NCBI RefSeq assembly: GCF_014982855.1
Contig: NZ_JADCKF010000009.1
Location: forward strand, 1 to 64,000
Reading direction: 5' to 3'
DNA: 64,000 bases
DNA from: Pseudoflavonifractor gallinarum
GTDB lineage: Bacteria > Bacillota > Clostridia > Oscillospirales > Oscillospiraceae
This document shows positions 8,127-16,788 of this stretch, one piece after another. Under the pieces are notes generated by a model, which saw only the letters and a list, made by a program, of their open reading frames with translations, was not told where the DNA came from and did no database searches. Each line of letters starts with the position of its first letter. The stretch's first letter is position 1. The position numbers were made by a program, and so were the translations under genes.

Positions 8127-9338
8127 TTACAGGACGGTATTGACCACGCGGGCGTCGTAGCCCGCGGCCTTAAAGGCGTCCAGGATGGCATTTTTGTGCG
8201 CGTGGCCGAAGGCCTCGGTGGTGACCCGGAGCTCTACGCCCGCCTGACGATTGATGTTGACGAACTGGTTGTGCTCCAGCTTGATGATGTTGCCGTTCTC
8301 CTGGGCCACGATGTTGGCTACCCGCACCAGCTCGCCGGGGCGGTCGGGCAGCTGCACCGAGAAGGTAAAGACCCGGCCGCGGTTGATGAGGCCGTGCTGG
8401 ACCAGGGAGGAGATGGTGATCACGTCCATGTTGCCGCCGGAGAGGACAGGCACCACATTTTTCCCCTTGCAGTTGAGGTGATGGAGGGCGGCGATGGTGA
8501 GCAGGCCGGCATTTTCCACCACCATCTTGTGGCGCTCCATCATATCCAGGAAGGCGTCCACCAGCTCACTGTCGTGGATGGTGATGATGTCGTCCAGATT
8601 CTTCTGGATATAGGGGAAGATCTGGTCGCCGGGCGTCTTGACGGCCACGCCGTCGGCAATGGTGTCGATGGTGGGGAGGGTGACGATGTGACCGGCCTCC
8701 AGGCTGGCCTTCATGCTGGCGGCACCCACAGGCTCCACGCCGATGACGGTGACATTGGGATTGAGGAGCTTGGCCAGGGTGGACACGCCGGTGGCCAGTC
8801 CGCCGCCGCCGATGGGCACCAGAATGATGTCCACATCGGGCAGGTCCTGGAAGATCTCATAGGAGATGGTACCCTGGCCGGTGGCGATGGCGGGGTCGTT
8901 GAAGGGGTGTACATAGGTGAGGCCCCGCTCCTCCGCCAGCTGGGCGCACAGGGCGGCGGCATCGTCAAAGGTCTCGCCGTGCAGGATGACCTCCGCGCCG
9001 TAGTCCTTGGTGTTGTTGACCTTGACCAGCGGCGTGGTGGTGGGCATGACGATGGTGGCCTTGACGCCGGCGGCCTGGGCGGCATAGGCCACGCCCTGGG
9101 CGTGGTTGCCTGCGGAGGCGGTGATGAGGCCCCGGGCCTTCTCCTCCTCCGAGAGGGTGCTGATCTTATAGTATGCGCCGCGGATCTTGTAGGCGCCGGT
9201 GACCTGCATGTTCTCCGGCTTGATATAGACATGGTTGCCCGTGCTCTTGGAAAGGGCGGGGCTGTAAATCAGGTTGGTGTTCAGGATGACGCCGGACAAT
9301 ACATTGCGGGCGGCCTTGAACTCGTTGAGCGTAAGCAT
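8127..9338 (-). CDS. ilvA: threonine ammonia-lyase with ACT domain
   Basis: A 403-residue PLP enzyme converting threonine to 2-oxobutanoate, the first step toward isoleucine or of threonine catabolism. The PLP lysine is in ENMQVTGAYKIRGAYYK, the phosphate-binding loop in ITASAGNHAQGVA, and the glycine-rich loop in PIGGGGLATGVS. A C-terminal ACT domain begins near residue 325 (FTFSVQLPDRPGELVRVANI). The single short ACT domain and length fit the TdcB-like/Clostridial type, not the long E. coli IlvA. Genes ilvD, ilvC, ilvN and ilvB lie within 17 kb on the same strand, so a role in isoleucine synthesis is plausible. Confidence 0.95.
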   Translation of the reverse strand: MLTLNEFKAARNVLSGVILNTNLIYSPALSKSTGNHVYIKPENMQVTGAYKIRGAYYKISTLSEEEKARGLITASAGNHAQGVAYAAQAAGVKATIVMPTTTPLVKVNNTKDYGAEVILHGETFDDAAALCAQLAEERGLTYVHPFNDPAIATGQGTISYEIFQDLPDVDIILVPIGGGGLATGVSTLAKLLNPNVTVIGVEPVGAASMKASLEAGHIVTLPTIDTIADGVAVKTPGDQIFPYIQKNLDDIITIHDSELVDAFLDMMERHKMVVENAGLLTIAALHHLNCKGKNVVPVLSGGNMDVITISSLVQHGLINRGRVFTFSVQLPDRPGELVRVANIVAQENGNIIKLEHNQFVNINRQAGVELRVTTEAFGHAHKNAILDAFKAAGYDARVVNTVL

Positions 9339-9483
9339 GAGAGACGTCCCCTTTCATTGACACAGCGGATGGGAGCCGCCTCACACAAAGGAGCGACCAT
9401 GACCGTTGCGTGTATCTCCGGACCCGGAAGGCCCTGGAGCCCCAAAATAGAAGTACCGCCGCTGGGGCGGATGCACTGCATAT

Positions 9484-9512
9484 ATCATAATAATTTTTCA
9501 CGCTAAAGTCAA
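9484..9512 (-). promoter_or_regulatory. ilvA promoter
   Basis: On the minus strand TTGACT (9507-9512), a 17-nt spacer and TATGAT (9484-9489) precede ilvA. About 140 bases of leader follow, including a GCCCCA/TGGGGC stem; the leader may be regulatory but matches no riboswitch class I can name. Confidence 0.7.
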
Positions 9513-9620
9513 CGAGAGAAAGTGCCATTCCCGCTGGAAGCGGATGTTTCTTGACACCCCAACTGCGGAAAGGTACAATAAAACCAGCTCAAATAAGCCC
9601 CTGTTTTGGAGGATATGCAA

Positions 9621-10310
9621 ATGGCGAAAGAAAGACGACCTTCTGTGGCCCCCATCTATGCCGTGGGCGTCACCTGGCTGATCTGGTCCCTGGTATTGCC
9701 CCTCTATCAGCCCCTGCACTGGTTTGGGGCGGCGGCGGCCTCCCTGGCGGTCTATGTGCTGGGGCGCTGTCTGATCTGGAAAGACCGGGTCCTGATCGTG
9801 CCCGACGAGCCGGAGCAGAAGGAACCGGAGGAAAAGGCAGAGACCAAGGAGGAGACGAGCGAAGATCCGGAGATCGCAGCCCTCAAAAAGGAACGGGAGC
9901 GGGCGCTGAGCGAGATGCGCCGCCTCAACGACAACATTGAGGATGCCACCATCTCGGCCCAGATCGACCACCTGGAAGAGGTGACCGGAAAGATCCTGGA
10001 CTATGTGGCGCAGCACCCGGAGAAGCGCTCTCAGATCCGAAAGTTCCTCAACTACTATCTGCCCACCACCCTCAAGCTGCTCAACGCCTATGACCGGATG
10101 GGAAGTGCCGGTGTGTCGGGCACCAACATTGACGGGACCATGGGCAAGATCGAGACCATGATGGAGACCATCGTCGCCGCCTTTGACCGGCAGCTGGACG
10201 CCCTCTTTGGAGATGAGGCACTGGACATTGCCAGCGACATCATCGTACTGGAGCAGATGCTGGCGGGAGAGGGTCTGAGCGGATCGGATTTTGAAACCAA
10301 ACCGGAATAA
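9621..10310 (+). CDS. XpaC-like 5-bromo-4-chloroindolyl phosphate hydrolysis family protein
   Basis: A 229-residue protein with two N-terminal membrane segments (about residues 10-50), a charged Glu/Lys-rich linker, and a helical cytoplasmic C-terminal domain (QIDHLEEVTGKILDYV, RKFLNYYLPTTLKLL). This plan matches the XpaC family. ATG 9621 is chosen because GGAGG ends 8 bases upstream; ATG 9615 would be too close. XpaC genes are habitually paired with telA, exactly as here. Despite the family name, hydrolase activity is not established. A role with TelA in envelope stress or toxic-anion tolerance is inferred from the pairing. Confidence 0.87.
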   Translation: MAKERRPSVAPIYAVGVTWLIWSLVLPLYQPLHWFGAAAASLAVYVLGRCLIWKDRVLIVPDEPEQKEPEEKAETKEETSEDPEIAALKKERERALSEMRRLNDNIEDATISAQIDHLEEVTGKILDYVAQHPEKRSQIRKFLNYYLPTTLKLLNAYDRMGSAGVSGTNIDGTMGKIETMMETIVAAFDRQLDALFGDEALDIASDIIVLEQMLAGEGLSGSDFETKPE

Positions 10311-10354
10311 AGGAAAGAAATATTACGAATTGAAATAGGAAAGGACGAATCACT

Positions 10355-11551
10355 ATGTCGGATAAATTGGATACCATGCCGGAACTGACTCTGACGCCCA
10401 CCCTGGACACCGCTGCGGCCGCCGCGCCCCAGGCTCCTGAGCTGACGCTGACGCCCCAGACGGAGGAGCAGAGCGCGGCCATGACCCAGGCCGAGCGGGA
10501 CGCCAACGCGGTCAAGCTGGATGAGAGCCGTCTCACCGAGGCCGAGCGGAAGATGGTGGACGAGTTTGCCCAGAAGATCGACATCACCGACGCCAACATG
10601 GTCCTCCAGTACGGCGCGGCGGCCCAGAAGAATATCGCCGGTTTCTCGGAGAATGCCCTCAACTCGGTGCGGACCAAGGACCTGGGCGAGGTGGGCCAAG
10701 CCCTCTCCTCTCTGGTGGTGGAGCTCAAGCATGTGGGCACCCCGGAGGAGAAGAAGGGGGGCATCTTTGGCTTCTTCCAGAAAAAGAAGGATGAACTGGA
10801 GGAGATGAAGATTGCCTACTCCAAGGCGGAGACCAATGTGGACAAGATCGTCTCCATTCTGGAGCAGCACCAGGTCACCCTGATGAAGGACGTAGCCATG
10901 CTGGACCAGATGTATGAGCTCAATATGAAATACTATAAGGAGCTCACCATGTATATCCTGGCCGGGAAAAAGCGCCTCCAGCAGGTCCGGGCGGAGGACC
11001 TGGAGGCCCTCAAGCGCAAGGCCGGGGAGACCGGCGCCCAGGAGGACGCCCAGGCCTACAACGATCTGGCCAATATGTGCAGCCGCTTTGAGAAGAAGCT
11101 TCACGACCTGGAGCTGACCCGTATGATCTCGGTGCAGATGGGTCCCCAGACCCGGCTGATCCAGAACAACGACGCCCTGATGCTGGAGAAGATCCAGTCC
11201 TCGCTGGTCAACACCATCCCCCTGTGGAAGAGCCAGATGGTCCTGGCCCTGGGGCTGGAGCACTCTCGCCAGGCCACCGCGGCCCAGAGCGCCGTCACCA
11301 ATATGACCAATGAACTCCTGCGGCAGAATGCGGACATGCTCAAGATGGGCACCATCGAGACCGCACGGGAGGCCGAGCGGAGTGTGGTGGACATCCAGAC
11401 CCTCCAGCATACGAATCAGCAGCTGATCTCCACCCTGGACGAGGTGATGAAGATCCAGCAGGACGGCGCTCAGAAGCGCCGGGAGGCCGAAGTGGAACTG
11501 GGACGGATCGAGGGCGAGCTCAAGCAGAAACTGCTGGAGCTGCGGGGTTAA
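10355..11551 (+). CDS. telA: toxic anion resistance protein TelA
   Basis: A 398-residue soluble, mostly helical protein of the TelA family. An N-terminal low-complexity segment contains a repeated ELTLTP motif (residues 10-15 and 30-35), followed by conserved TelA blocks: FFQKKKDELEEMKIAYSKAE, LDQMYELNMKYYKELTMYI, SVQMGPQTRLIQNNDALM and IPLWKSQMVLAL. TelA proteins are linked to tellurite and other envelope-stress tolerance and often occur near TerD-type genes or xpaC. Here the neighbours are xpaC (45 bases upstream) and a TPM-domain membrane protein 4 bases downstream, forming one operon. Confidence 0.93.
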   Translation: MSDKLDTMPELTLTPTLDTAAAAAPQAPELTLTPQTEEQSAAMTQAERDANAVKLDESRLTEAERKMVDEFAQKIDITDANMVLQYGAAAQKNIAGFSENALNSVRTKDLGEVGQALSSLVVELKHVGTPEEKKGGIFGFFQKKKDELEEMKIAYSKAETNVDKIVSILEQHQVTLMKDVAMLDQMYELNMKYYKELTMYILAGKKRLQQVRAEDLEALKRKAGETGAQEDAQAYNDLANMCSRFEKKLHDLELTRMISVQMGPQTRLIQNNDALMLEKIQSSLVNTIPLWKSQMVLALGLEHSRQATAAQSAVTNMTNELLRQNADMLKMGTIETAREAERSVVDIQTLQHTNQQLISTLDEVMKIQQDGAQKRREAEVELGRIEGELKQKLLELRG

Positions 11552-11554
11552 GCC

Positions 11555-12601
11555 TTGGGCGCCCTGAAAAAGCGCGGCACAGCGCTGCTGCTGGCAGTGC
11601 TGATGATCCTGGCCGCCATCGGGATCGGACAGCTGCGCAAGGAACAGTATCTGCTGCCCCAGGACACCGGAGTGCCGCTGGATAACTCCCTGGACACCGG
11701 CGCGGTGAGCCGCTTTTTGGACGACCAGGCCGGGCTCCTCTCCGAAGGGGCGGAGCAGACGGTGCGGCTCTACAATGCCAACTGGGATGCCCGTTACCAC
11801 AGTGTGGTGGCGCTGGTGACGGTGGAGCATACGACCTCTGGCTCTCTGGAGGAGGCGGCACAGGCGGCCGGTCTGGACATGGGACTGGGCGAGGGGGATG
11901 CGATCCTCTATATCGACGCGTCCCAGGGAAGTTATTACCTCTTTCCCGGAACCGAGTTCTCCACCCTGCTCACCACCCAGGCGATGGAGGATCTGGACAG
12001 CCGGGTCCTCTCGGGCAGCGCCTGGGAGGATGGTGTCCTCAGCTTCTATCAGGGGATGGATGAGCTCTACCAGAACGCCTTCGGTACCGGGGATATGGGC
12101 ACCGCGGGCTATACCACGTCGTCCAAAGCGTCGGTGGACTGGGTCTCCATGACCGTCGTTGCGGTGGCTCTTGTCTTTGTTTTGGCCTGTGTGGCCGATG
12201 AGTACCGCTATAATGAGTACCGCCGCCGCTATTATGGCGTGCCCAATCCCCCGGTGCTCTTCCGGCCCATTCTCTTCTGGCACGGACCCCGGTACGGCTG
12301 GTACCGGCGGCGGTGGAATGCCCCGCCCCCACCCCCGCCGGGCGGACGTGGCCCCGGTGGATTTGGAGGTGCGGGGAACCACGGACCCAGAGGAGGCGGA
12401 ACCTTCGGCGGGCGGCCCTCGGGCGGGAGCCATGGTGGCTTCGGCGGCTCCCGGAACGAACGAGGCAGCAGCTTCGGCGGTTCCCGGGGCGGACGAGGCG
12501 GTGGTTTCGGAGGCAGCCGAGGCGGTGGCTTCGGAGGCAGCCGAGGCGGCGGCTTTGGAGGTTCCAGAGGAGGCGGGGGCTTTGGCGGCGGACGCCGCTG
12601 A
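11555..12601 (+). CDS. TPM-domain membrane protein with Gly/Arg-rich tail
   Basis: A 348-residue protein starting at TTG, 4 bases after telA. It has an N-terminal membrane segment (residues 8-27), a TPM domain (about 45-180; FLDDQAGLLSEGAEQTVRLYN and GEGDAILYIDASQGSYYLF), a second membrane segment (about 193-210), then a Pro-rich stretch and a low-complexity tail of GGGFGGSRG repeats in the last 75 residues. TPM proteins such as YgcG have membrane-linked phosphatase-like or stress roles. The tail resembles glycine-rich tails in that family. The repeats make slippage variation between strains likely. Confidence 0.85.
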   Translation: MGALKKRGTALLLAVLMILAAIGIGQLRKEQYLLPQDTGVPLDNSLDTGAVSRFLDDQAGLLSEGAEQTVRLYNANWDARYHSVVALVTVEHTTSGSLEEAAQAAGLDMGLGEGDAILYIDASQGSYYLFPGTEFSTLLTTQAMEDLDSRVLSGSAWEDGVLSFYQGMDELYQNAFGTGDMGTAGYTTSSKASVDWVSMTVVAVALVFVLACVADEYRYNEYRRRYYGVPNPPVLFRPILFWHGPRYGWYRRRWNAPPPPPPGGRGPGGFGGAGNHGPRGGGTFGGRPSGGSHGGFGGSRNERGSSFGGSRGGRGGGFGGSRGGGFGGSRGGGFGGSRGGGGFGGGRR

Positions 12602-12624
12602 GACCTGCGCAGTAGGAACAGGAA

Positions 12625-12654
12625 ACGGGAGTGCTCCGGCACTCCCGTTTTTTC
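12625..12654 (+). terminator. terminator of the xpaC-telA-TPM operon
   Basis: AACGGGAGTGC and GCACTCCCGTT form a stem around TCCG, followed by TTTTTC. Confidence 0.9.
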
Positions 12655-12718
12655 TGGATGGCCACATAACTTGGACACAAGTGGATGGTATGATAGGGAC
12701 GAAAGGGGGGAGAGAAAT

Positions 12719-13390
12719 ATGGAGACAGCCATTCTGCTGGCAGAGGATGAGGAGCGGCTGCGCACGGTGGTGCGGGACTACTTTGTCGCCCACGGTGTAG
12801 CGTGCCGCACGGCGGCGGACGGAGCCGAGGCGCTGGAGGCTCTGCGGGAACGGGACTATGACGCGGTGCTGCTGGATGTGATGATGCCGGGACCGGACGG
12901 CTTTGCCGTGTGCCGGGCGGTGCGGGAGCGCAGCGGGGTCCCCATCCTCTTCCTCACCGCGCTGGGAGACGAGGCCCACGCCCTGCGGGGCTATGAACTG
13001 GGGGCGGACGACTATGTGGGAAAGCCCTTTTCCCTGGCCCTTCTCTATGCCCGTACCATGGCCCTGATCCGCCGGAGCCGGGGCGGGACCCTGGGGACGA
13101 CCCTGCGCTGCGGGGCCATCGGGCTGGATACCGGCACACGGACCTGTACGGTGAACGATTTGGAGATCCCGCTCTCACCCCGGGGATACGAGCTGCTGCT
13201 CTGTTTGATGCGCAACCGGGGGGTGGTCCTCAGCCGGGCGCAGCTGCTGGACAAGGTGTGGGGCCTGGACTTTGAGGGAGACGAGCGGGCGGTGGACGTA
13301 CAGATCAAGAACCTGCGCGCCGCCCTGGGAAGTGCCGGGCGGCAGATCCGGACCGTGTTCAAGGCGGGGTATCAGCTCAGGGAGGGATGA
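12719..13390 (+). CDS. OmpR/PhoB-family response regulator
   Basis: A 223-residue two-domain regulator. The receiver domain (1-115) has acidic residues EDEE, phosphoacceptor Asp53 in LLDVMMPGPDGF, the conserved Thr in FLTALG, and Lys in YVGKPF. The C-terminal winged helix (130-223) has SPRGYELLLCLMRNRGVVLSR and the ERAVDVQIKNLRAAL recognition segment. The ATG has GGGGGGAGAG upstream. The partner histidine kinase starts 3 bases after this stop, indicating one operon. The signal sensed is unknown. Confidence 0.95.
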   Translation: METAILLAEDEERLRTVVRDYFVAHGVACRTAADGAEALEALRERDYDAVLLDVMMPGPDGFAVCRAVRERSGVPILFLTALGDEAHALRGYELGADDYVGKPFSLALLYARTMALIRRSRGGTLGTTLRCGAIGLDTGTRTCTVNDLEIPLSPRGYELLLCLMRNRGVVLSRAQLLDKVWGLDFEGDERAVDVQIKNLRAALGSAGRQIRTVFKAGYQLREG

Positions 13391-13392
13391 CC

Positions 13393-15021
13393 ATGAAGGA
13401 CCTGGTATTTTGGCGCATCTTCCGCAGTGTCTTTTTGAGCTTCTTTGCCCTATGGCTCCTCCTGGTGGGGGTCCTTACCTTTCAGAATCTGGACGCCAAG
13501 CAAGACCAGATAGAACACGCCATGGGGTCGTACGAGGAGTCTACTCTGAAAAACTGCCAGCTGGTGCTGGAGGGGACGGCGGAGGAATGGGAGAAGCCGG
13601 CCATCCTGACGAACCGGATGACAAGCTACGACACGGCGGGGGCCATGGGGGTGTTCCGCCTCTACGACCAGGAGGGGACCGAGTTGGCCCGCACCCCCCT
13701 GACCTGGGGAAGCTTCTGTCTGCCGGGCACAGGGGTCTATGACCACTACCTCTGCTTTGACGCGGTGCTCAGCGAGGAGGAGCACGTGGCGCTGGCAAAA
13801 CGGATACGGGCCAATCCGATTTATACCCACTTCTATGGCACGGAGGGCGGACTGTACGAGGCGAGTGACAACGAGCGGGTGGGCCTGCGGGGGGAAGTCA
13901 TCGGAGTGCAGGAGGGAAATGTGGTCTACCCCCAGAAGCTGGTGTACTACTATGAGGAGGGGCCTGTGGTCCTGCTGGACACGGACAGTTCCTTCTTTCA
14001 GGACAAGACGCTCACCACCTTTCCCTTTGACGCGGCCCAGGTGAGCTCCCCCCTGGTATGGAGCAAGGACAGTCCGGAGCAGGCCCTGGCCCTCTTCCGG
14101 GCGGCCGAGGGGCGCATCGACAGTCTGTTGGACGGGAGAAAGCCGGGAACCGATTGGACCGGCGGCGGAGGCGGCGGCCAGGGCTATGCCCGCTGCGGCC
14201 CGTCGGCAGACCAACCGGAGCTGATTTCGGCCTACGGCGTGGCCTACCATACCTGGCGGCTGGGGAGCAGCGGACTGGAATTCACCTATGGGGCCACCTT
14301 CCTCTTTCTGCTGCTGCTGGCCCTCCGGGTCAGTAAACGGCAGGCCGACACCCTGCGGCGGGAGCGCTCTCTCACCCGGGCGGCCGCCCATGAGCTCAAG
14401 ACCCCGGCGGCGGTGGTGCGCTCCTACGCCGAGGCCCTGCGGGAGGACATCGCCCCGGAAAAGCGGGAGGAATACCTCTCTGTGTTGATCGATGAGGCCG
14501 ACCGGATGGGGGTGCTGGTATGCGACCTGCTGGAGCTCTCCCGGATGGAAGGAGAGGAGAAGCGGCTCCTTCCGGAGGACGTGGATTTGACCGCGCTGGT
14601 AGAGGGGGCGGCCCAGCGCCTGGGCCGGTCGGCAGAGGAGCAGTCCATCCACCTGGCGCTGGATCTGGAGCCGGTCCGGATGGAGGGGGACCGGATGCGC
14701 CTGGAGCAGGTGGTGGACAATCTCCTCTCCAATGCCCTGCGGCACACGCCGCCCGGCGGAGCGATCCGCCTCACGCTGGTCCGGTGGGACCGGATCGTCC
14801 GCCTCACTGTGGAGAACGACGGAGAGCCCATCCCGCCTGAGGACCTGGGGCAGCTCTTTGAGACCTTCTGGCGGGGCGAGAAGGAGCGGGCCCGGGCCGG
14901 AGGCTCCGGGCTGGGACTGGCGCTGGTGCGGGAGGCAGTGCGCCTCCACCGTGGATTCTGCGGCGCGGAGAACATCCCCGGCGGGGTGCGCTTCTGGGTA
15001 GAGCTGCCCGGGGGTGAGTGA
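13393..15021 (+). CDS. sensor histidine kinase
   Basis: A 542-residue membrane kinase paired with the preceding regulator. It has a membrane segment at 8-28, an extracytoplasmic sensor of about 270 residues with a Gly-rich patch, a second membrane segment near 300-315, and a dimerization/phosphoacceptor helix with His333 in AAAHELKTPAAVV. The HATPase domain has N box (VVDNLLSNALRHTPPGG) and G boxes (GGSGLGLALVREAV). ATG 13393 is preferred over ATG 13387 because GGAGG then has a 7-base spacing. The sensor domain resembles no family I recognise. The kinase should phosphorylate Asp53 of its neighbour. Confidence 0.93.
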   Translation: MKDLVFWRIFRSVFLSFFALWLLLVGVLTFQNLDAKQDQIEHAMGSYEESTLKNCQLVLEGTAEEWEKPAILTNRMTSYDTAGAMGVFRLYDQEGTELARTPLTWGSFCLPGTGVYDHYLCFDAVLSEEEHVALAKRIRANPIYTHFYGTEGGLYEASDNERVGLRGEVIGVQEGNVVYPQKLVYYYEEGPVVLLDTDSSFFQDKTLTTFPFDAAQVSSPLVWSKDSPEQALALFRAAEGRIDSLLDGRKPGTDWTGGGGGGQGYARCGPSADQPELISAYGVAYHTWRLGSSGLEFTYGATFLFLLLLALRVSKRQADTLRRERSLTRAAAHELKTPAAVVRSYAEALREDIAPEKREEYLSVLIDEADRMGVLVCDLLELSRMEGEEKRLLPEDVDLTALVEGAAQRLGRSAEEQSIHLALDLEPVRMEGDRMRLEQVVDNLLSNALRHTPPGGAIRLTLVRWDRIVRLTVENDGEPIPPEDLGQLFETFWRGEKERARAGGSGLGLALVREAVRLHRGFCGAENIPGGVRFWVELPGGE

Positions 15022-15024
15022 TGC

Positions 15025-15053
15025 TTGCCAAGTGGGGCGGTCTATGGTATCCT
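15025..15053 (+). promoter_or_regulatory. promoter of the DUF975 gene
   Basis: TTGCCA (15025-15030), a 17-nt spacer and TATCCT (15048-15053) precede the DUF975 gene, with AGAAAGGAGGGG as its ribosome site. Confidence 0.55.
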
Positions 15054-15076
15054 GAGGACAGAAAGGAGGGGATACC

Positions 15077-15913
15077 ATGAACTTTGACCGAATTCGTATC
15101 AAAGCGGAGGCCCGCGCCTGTTTGAGCGGAGCCAATCCCCATCCCATGCTGGTGACACTGATCTACCTGCTGCTGACCAGCGGCGTGAGCATGGGAGGAA
15201 ACTATGTGATCTTCCTGCTGGCCACCGGATCGCCCCTGCGGGCCATTGAGGGCCTGCTTTTGGGAGGACAGTACCTCTCGGAGGAGCTGCTGACTGGAGC
15301 ATTCCTTCTGCCGTTCCTCTTTTTCACCATTGTGATGGCGCTTTTTTCCGCTGTGCTGAGCGCAGGGTATATGGCCTACGCCATGCACCTGGCCCGGGGC
15401 CAGGAGGGAGGATTTCAGAGCCTCTTCAATATCTTCTCCATGGCGGGAAAAGTACTGCTGACCGACATCTGGCAGACGCTGTGCATGCTGCCCTGGCTGC
15501 TGCTGGGCACGGGAATCTACTGGGTGCTGGGGCTGGTCCTGATGGGAATGGGCAGTTTTGGGATTTTCCTCTTCCTAGTCCCCGGCATGATCGGTTTTCT
15601 GGTCTACTGCTTCTGGGTCATGCTGCGCTATAGCCTGACCTACTTCTTCCTGCTGGATGAGCCGGAGAGCGGTGCCCGGGAGGCTGTGCGCAACAGCGTG
15701 ACCTATATGAAGGGCTGGAAGTGGGAGCTGTTCAAGCTGGAGCTCTCCTTCCTGGGGTGGCAGCTGCTCTCGGTCCTGACCCTGGGGATTCTGGGACTAT
15801 GGGTGACGCCCTACTACATGGCGTCCATGGCGAATTTCTATGACTTTGTCACCGGACGTTTCCCCCGCCCGCCCAAGCAGGAGGCCCTGGACCCGCCTCT
15901 GACCTTTGAGTAA
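15077..15913 (+). CDS. DUF975 family integral membrane protein
   Basis: A 278-residue polytopic membrane protein with about six hydrophobic segments. The N-terminal FDRIRIKAEARACL, the central MLRYSLTYFFLLDEPESGAREAVRNSVTYMKGWKWELFKL and the C-terminal TPYYMASMANFYD blocks are typical of DUF975 proteins of Firmicutes. GAAAGGAGGGG precedes the ATG. It has its own promoter and is closed by a bidirectional terminator. No function is established for the family; its position after a two-component system suggests it may be a regulated target, but this is inference. Confidence 0.85.
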   Translation: MNFDRIRIKAEARACLSGANPHPMLVTLIYLLLTSGVSMGGNYVIFLLATGSPLRAIEGLLLGGQYLSEELLTGAFLLPFLFFTIVMALFSAVLSAGYMAYAMHLARGQEGGFQSLFNIFSMAGKVLLTDIWQTLCMLPWLLLGTGIYWVLGLVLMGMGSFGIFLFLVPGMIGFLVYCFWVMLRYSLTYFFLLDEPESGAREAVRNSVTYMKGWKWELFKLELSFLGWQLLSVLTLGILGLWVTPYYMASMANFYDFVTGRFPRPPKQEALDPPLTFE

Positions 15914-15915
15914 TG

Positions 15916-15955
15916 AAAAAAACCGCCTGTGCCACTTGGCACAGGCGGTTTTCTT
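15916..15955. terminator. bidirectional terminator
   Basis: AAAAACCGCCTGTGCCA and TGGCACAGGCGGTTTTC form a long stem between convergent genes. Confidence 0.9.
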
Positions 15956-15959
15956 TGGA

Positions 15960-16337
15960 TCAGATTTCCCACAGGTTGCGGAGCAGGCCATAGAGCAGAA
16001 GATAGGCCACACCGCACCAGATCAACTTCTGTTCCCCGGGGCTTGGCAGCCCCCGTCCGGTGCGGATATAGCGCACGGCCAGGGAGAGCAGAAGGACGGC
16101 TAAAAAGGGAAGCAGGAGCATGAGACCGGGATTGGCCTGCCAAGCTCCGGCCAGGTCCAGCCGCAGCAAGGCAAGACACATCCGCGTGACCCCACAGCCA
16201 GGGCAATTCCACCCGGTGAGGAGATGGAAGGGGCAGGGGATGGACCACCCGGTCACCAGACAGAAGGCAGCATAGGCCAGTCCGGCGGCCAACAGGAGCC
16301 CCAGACCTCGCATCAGGCGAAGGGTGCGGGCACGCAT
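15960..16337 (-). CDS. DUF2752 domain membrane protein
   Basis: A 125-residue membrane protein with three or four hydrophobic segments. The conserved CPFHLLTGWNCPGCGVTRM block, with its Cys residues, defines DUF2752. The ATG overlaps the TGA of the upstream DUF4234 gene by one base (TGATG), so translation is coupled. The role is unknown; the conserved cysteines might bind metal or form a disulfide. Confidence 0.88.
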   Translation of the reverse strand: MRARTLRLMRGLGLLLAAGLAYAAFCLVTGWSIPCPFHLLTGWNCPGCGVTRMCLALLRLDLAGAWQANPGLMLLLPFLAVLLLSLAVRYIRTGRGLPSPGEQKLIWCGVAYLLLYGLLRNLWEI

Positions 16338-16678
16338 CAGGCGATCTCGTATTTATTGAGCTCGTTCTGGATCAGAGCCATTGTCACAATGGACAGACCG
16401 AACAGGTTGAGGATCAGGAAAATAATGGGCAGAGACCCGGCAGGCTCGCCGTGCTGGGCCCGGGCGTCGTCCATGGCCTCGCCCATCTTGTAGCCCCAGT
16501 AGATCCCATAGATTCCACAGGTAATGAGGTTAAACAGGAACGCCATACCGCCGGAAGTCTGATAGCGGTCCGATACGATACGGCTCTCATCGGTCAGGCA
16601 GATGAACCAGTAGATACTGTAAATACCGCAGGTAATGATGGAATAGATCACACACAGGGGGATGCTTCTCTGTTTCAT
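16337..16678 (-). CDS. DUF4234 domain membrane protein
   Basis: A 113-residue small membrane protein with two repeats of an (F/Y)-N-L/I-ITCGIY-x-IYW pattern (SIITCGIYSIYWFICL at 13-28 and NLITCGIYGIYWGYKMG at about 49-65), plus a hydrophobic C-terminal helix ending NELNKYEIA. This duplicated ITCGIY motif is characteristic of DUF4234. The ATG at 16678 follows AGAGGAG; the upstream extension has no ribosome site. It is coupled to the DUF2752 gene and driven by a near-consensus promoter. DUF4234/DUF2752 pairs are common in Clostridia; function is not known. Confidence 0.87.
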   Translation of the reverse strand: MKQRSIPLCVIYSIITCGIYSIYWFICLTDESRIVSDRYQTSGGMAFLFNLITCGIYGIYWGYKMGEAMDDARAQHGEPAGSLPIIFLILNLFGLSIVTMALIQNELNKYEIA

Positions 16679-16723
16679 ATTGAACGCTCCTCTTGCTTCA
16701 TGTCTTGCTTCATTCTTGCCCGT

Positions 16724-16752
16724 ATTATACCGAAAAGATGCCAATATGACAA
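16724..16752 (-). promoter_or_regulatory. promoter of DUF4234-DUF2752
   Basis: On the minus strand TTGTCA (16747-16752), 17-nt spacer, TATAAT (16724-16729). The -35 lies immediately beside the hairpin that follows ilvD. Confidence 0.8.
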
Positions 16753-16754
16753 GT

Positions 16755-16781
16755 AGGGGAGCGGTTTTTAACCGCTCCCCT
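16755..16781 (-). terminator. hairpin after ilvD
   Basis: AGGGGAGCGGTT / AACCGCTCCCCT with a short loop lies 8 bases beyond the ilvD stop. On the minus strand no strong T-run follows, so efficiency is uncertain. It could end ilvD before the DUF4234 promoter. Confidence 0.55.
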
Positions 16782-16788
16782 AGTAAAA

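Noticed and set aside
12471-12598. CRISPR-like repeats
   Set aside because: The direct repeats encode GGSRG units in frame within the TPM protein tail; no spacers exist. No CRISPR array was seen anywhere in the window.
12671-12694. Promoter of the response regulator (TTGGAC ... TATGAT)
   Set aside because: The spacer is only 12 bases; TATGAT may still be a -10 but no -35 fits well.
10088-12979. A 963-codon minus-strand frame across telA and the TPM gene
   Set aside because: It is a shadow of recognisable plus-strand genes and has low-complexity His/Leu composition.
13450-15147. A 565-codon minus-strand frame over the histidine kinase
   Set aside because: Antisense to a kinase with intact H, N and G boxes; no ribosome site or domain.
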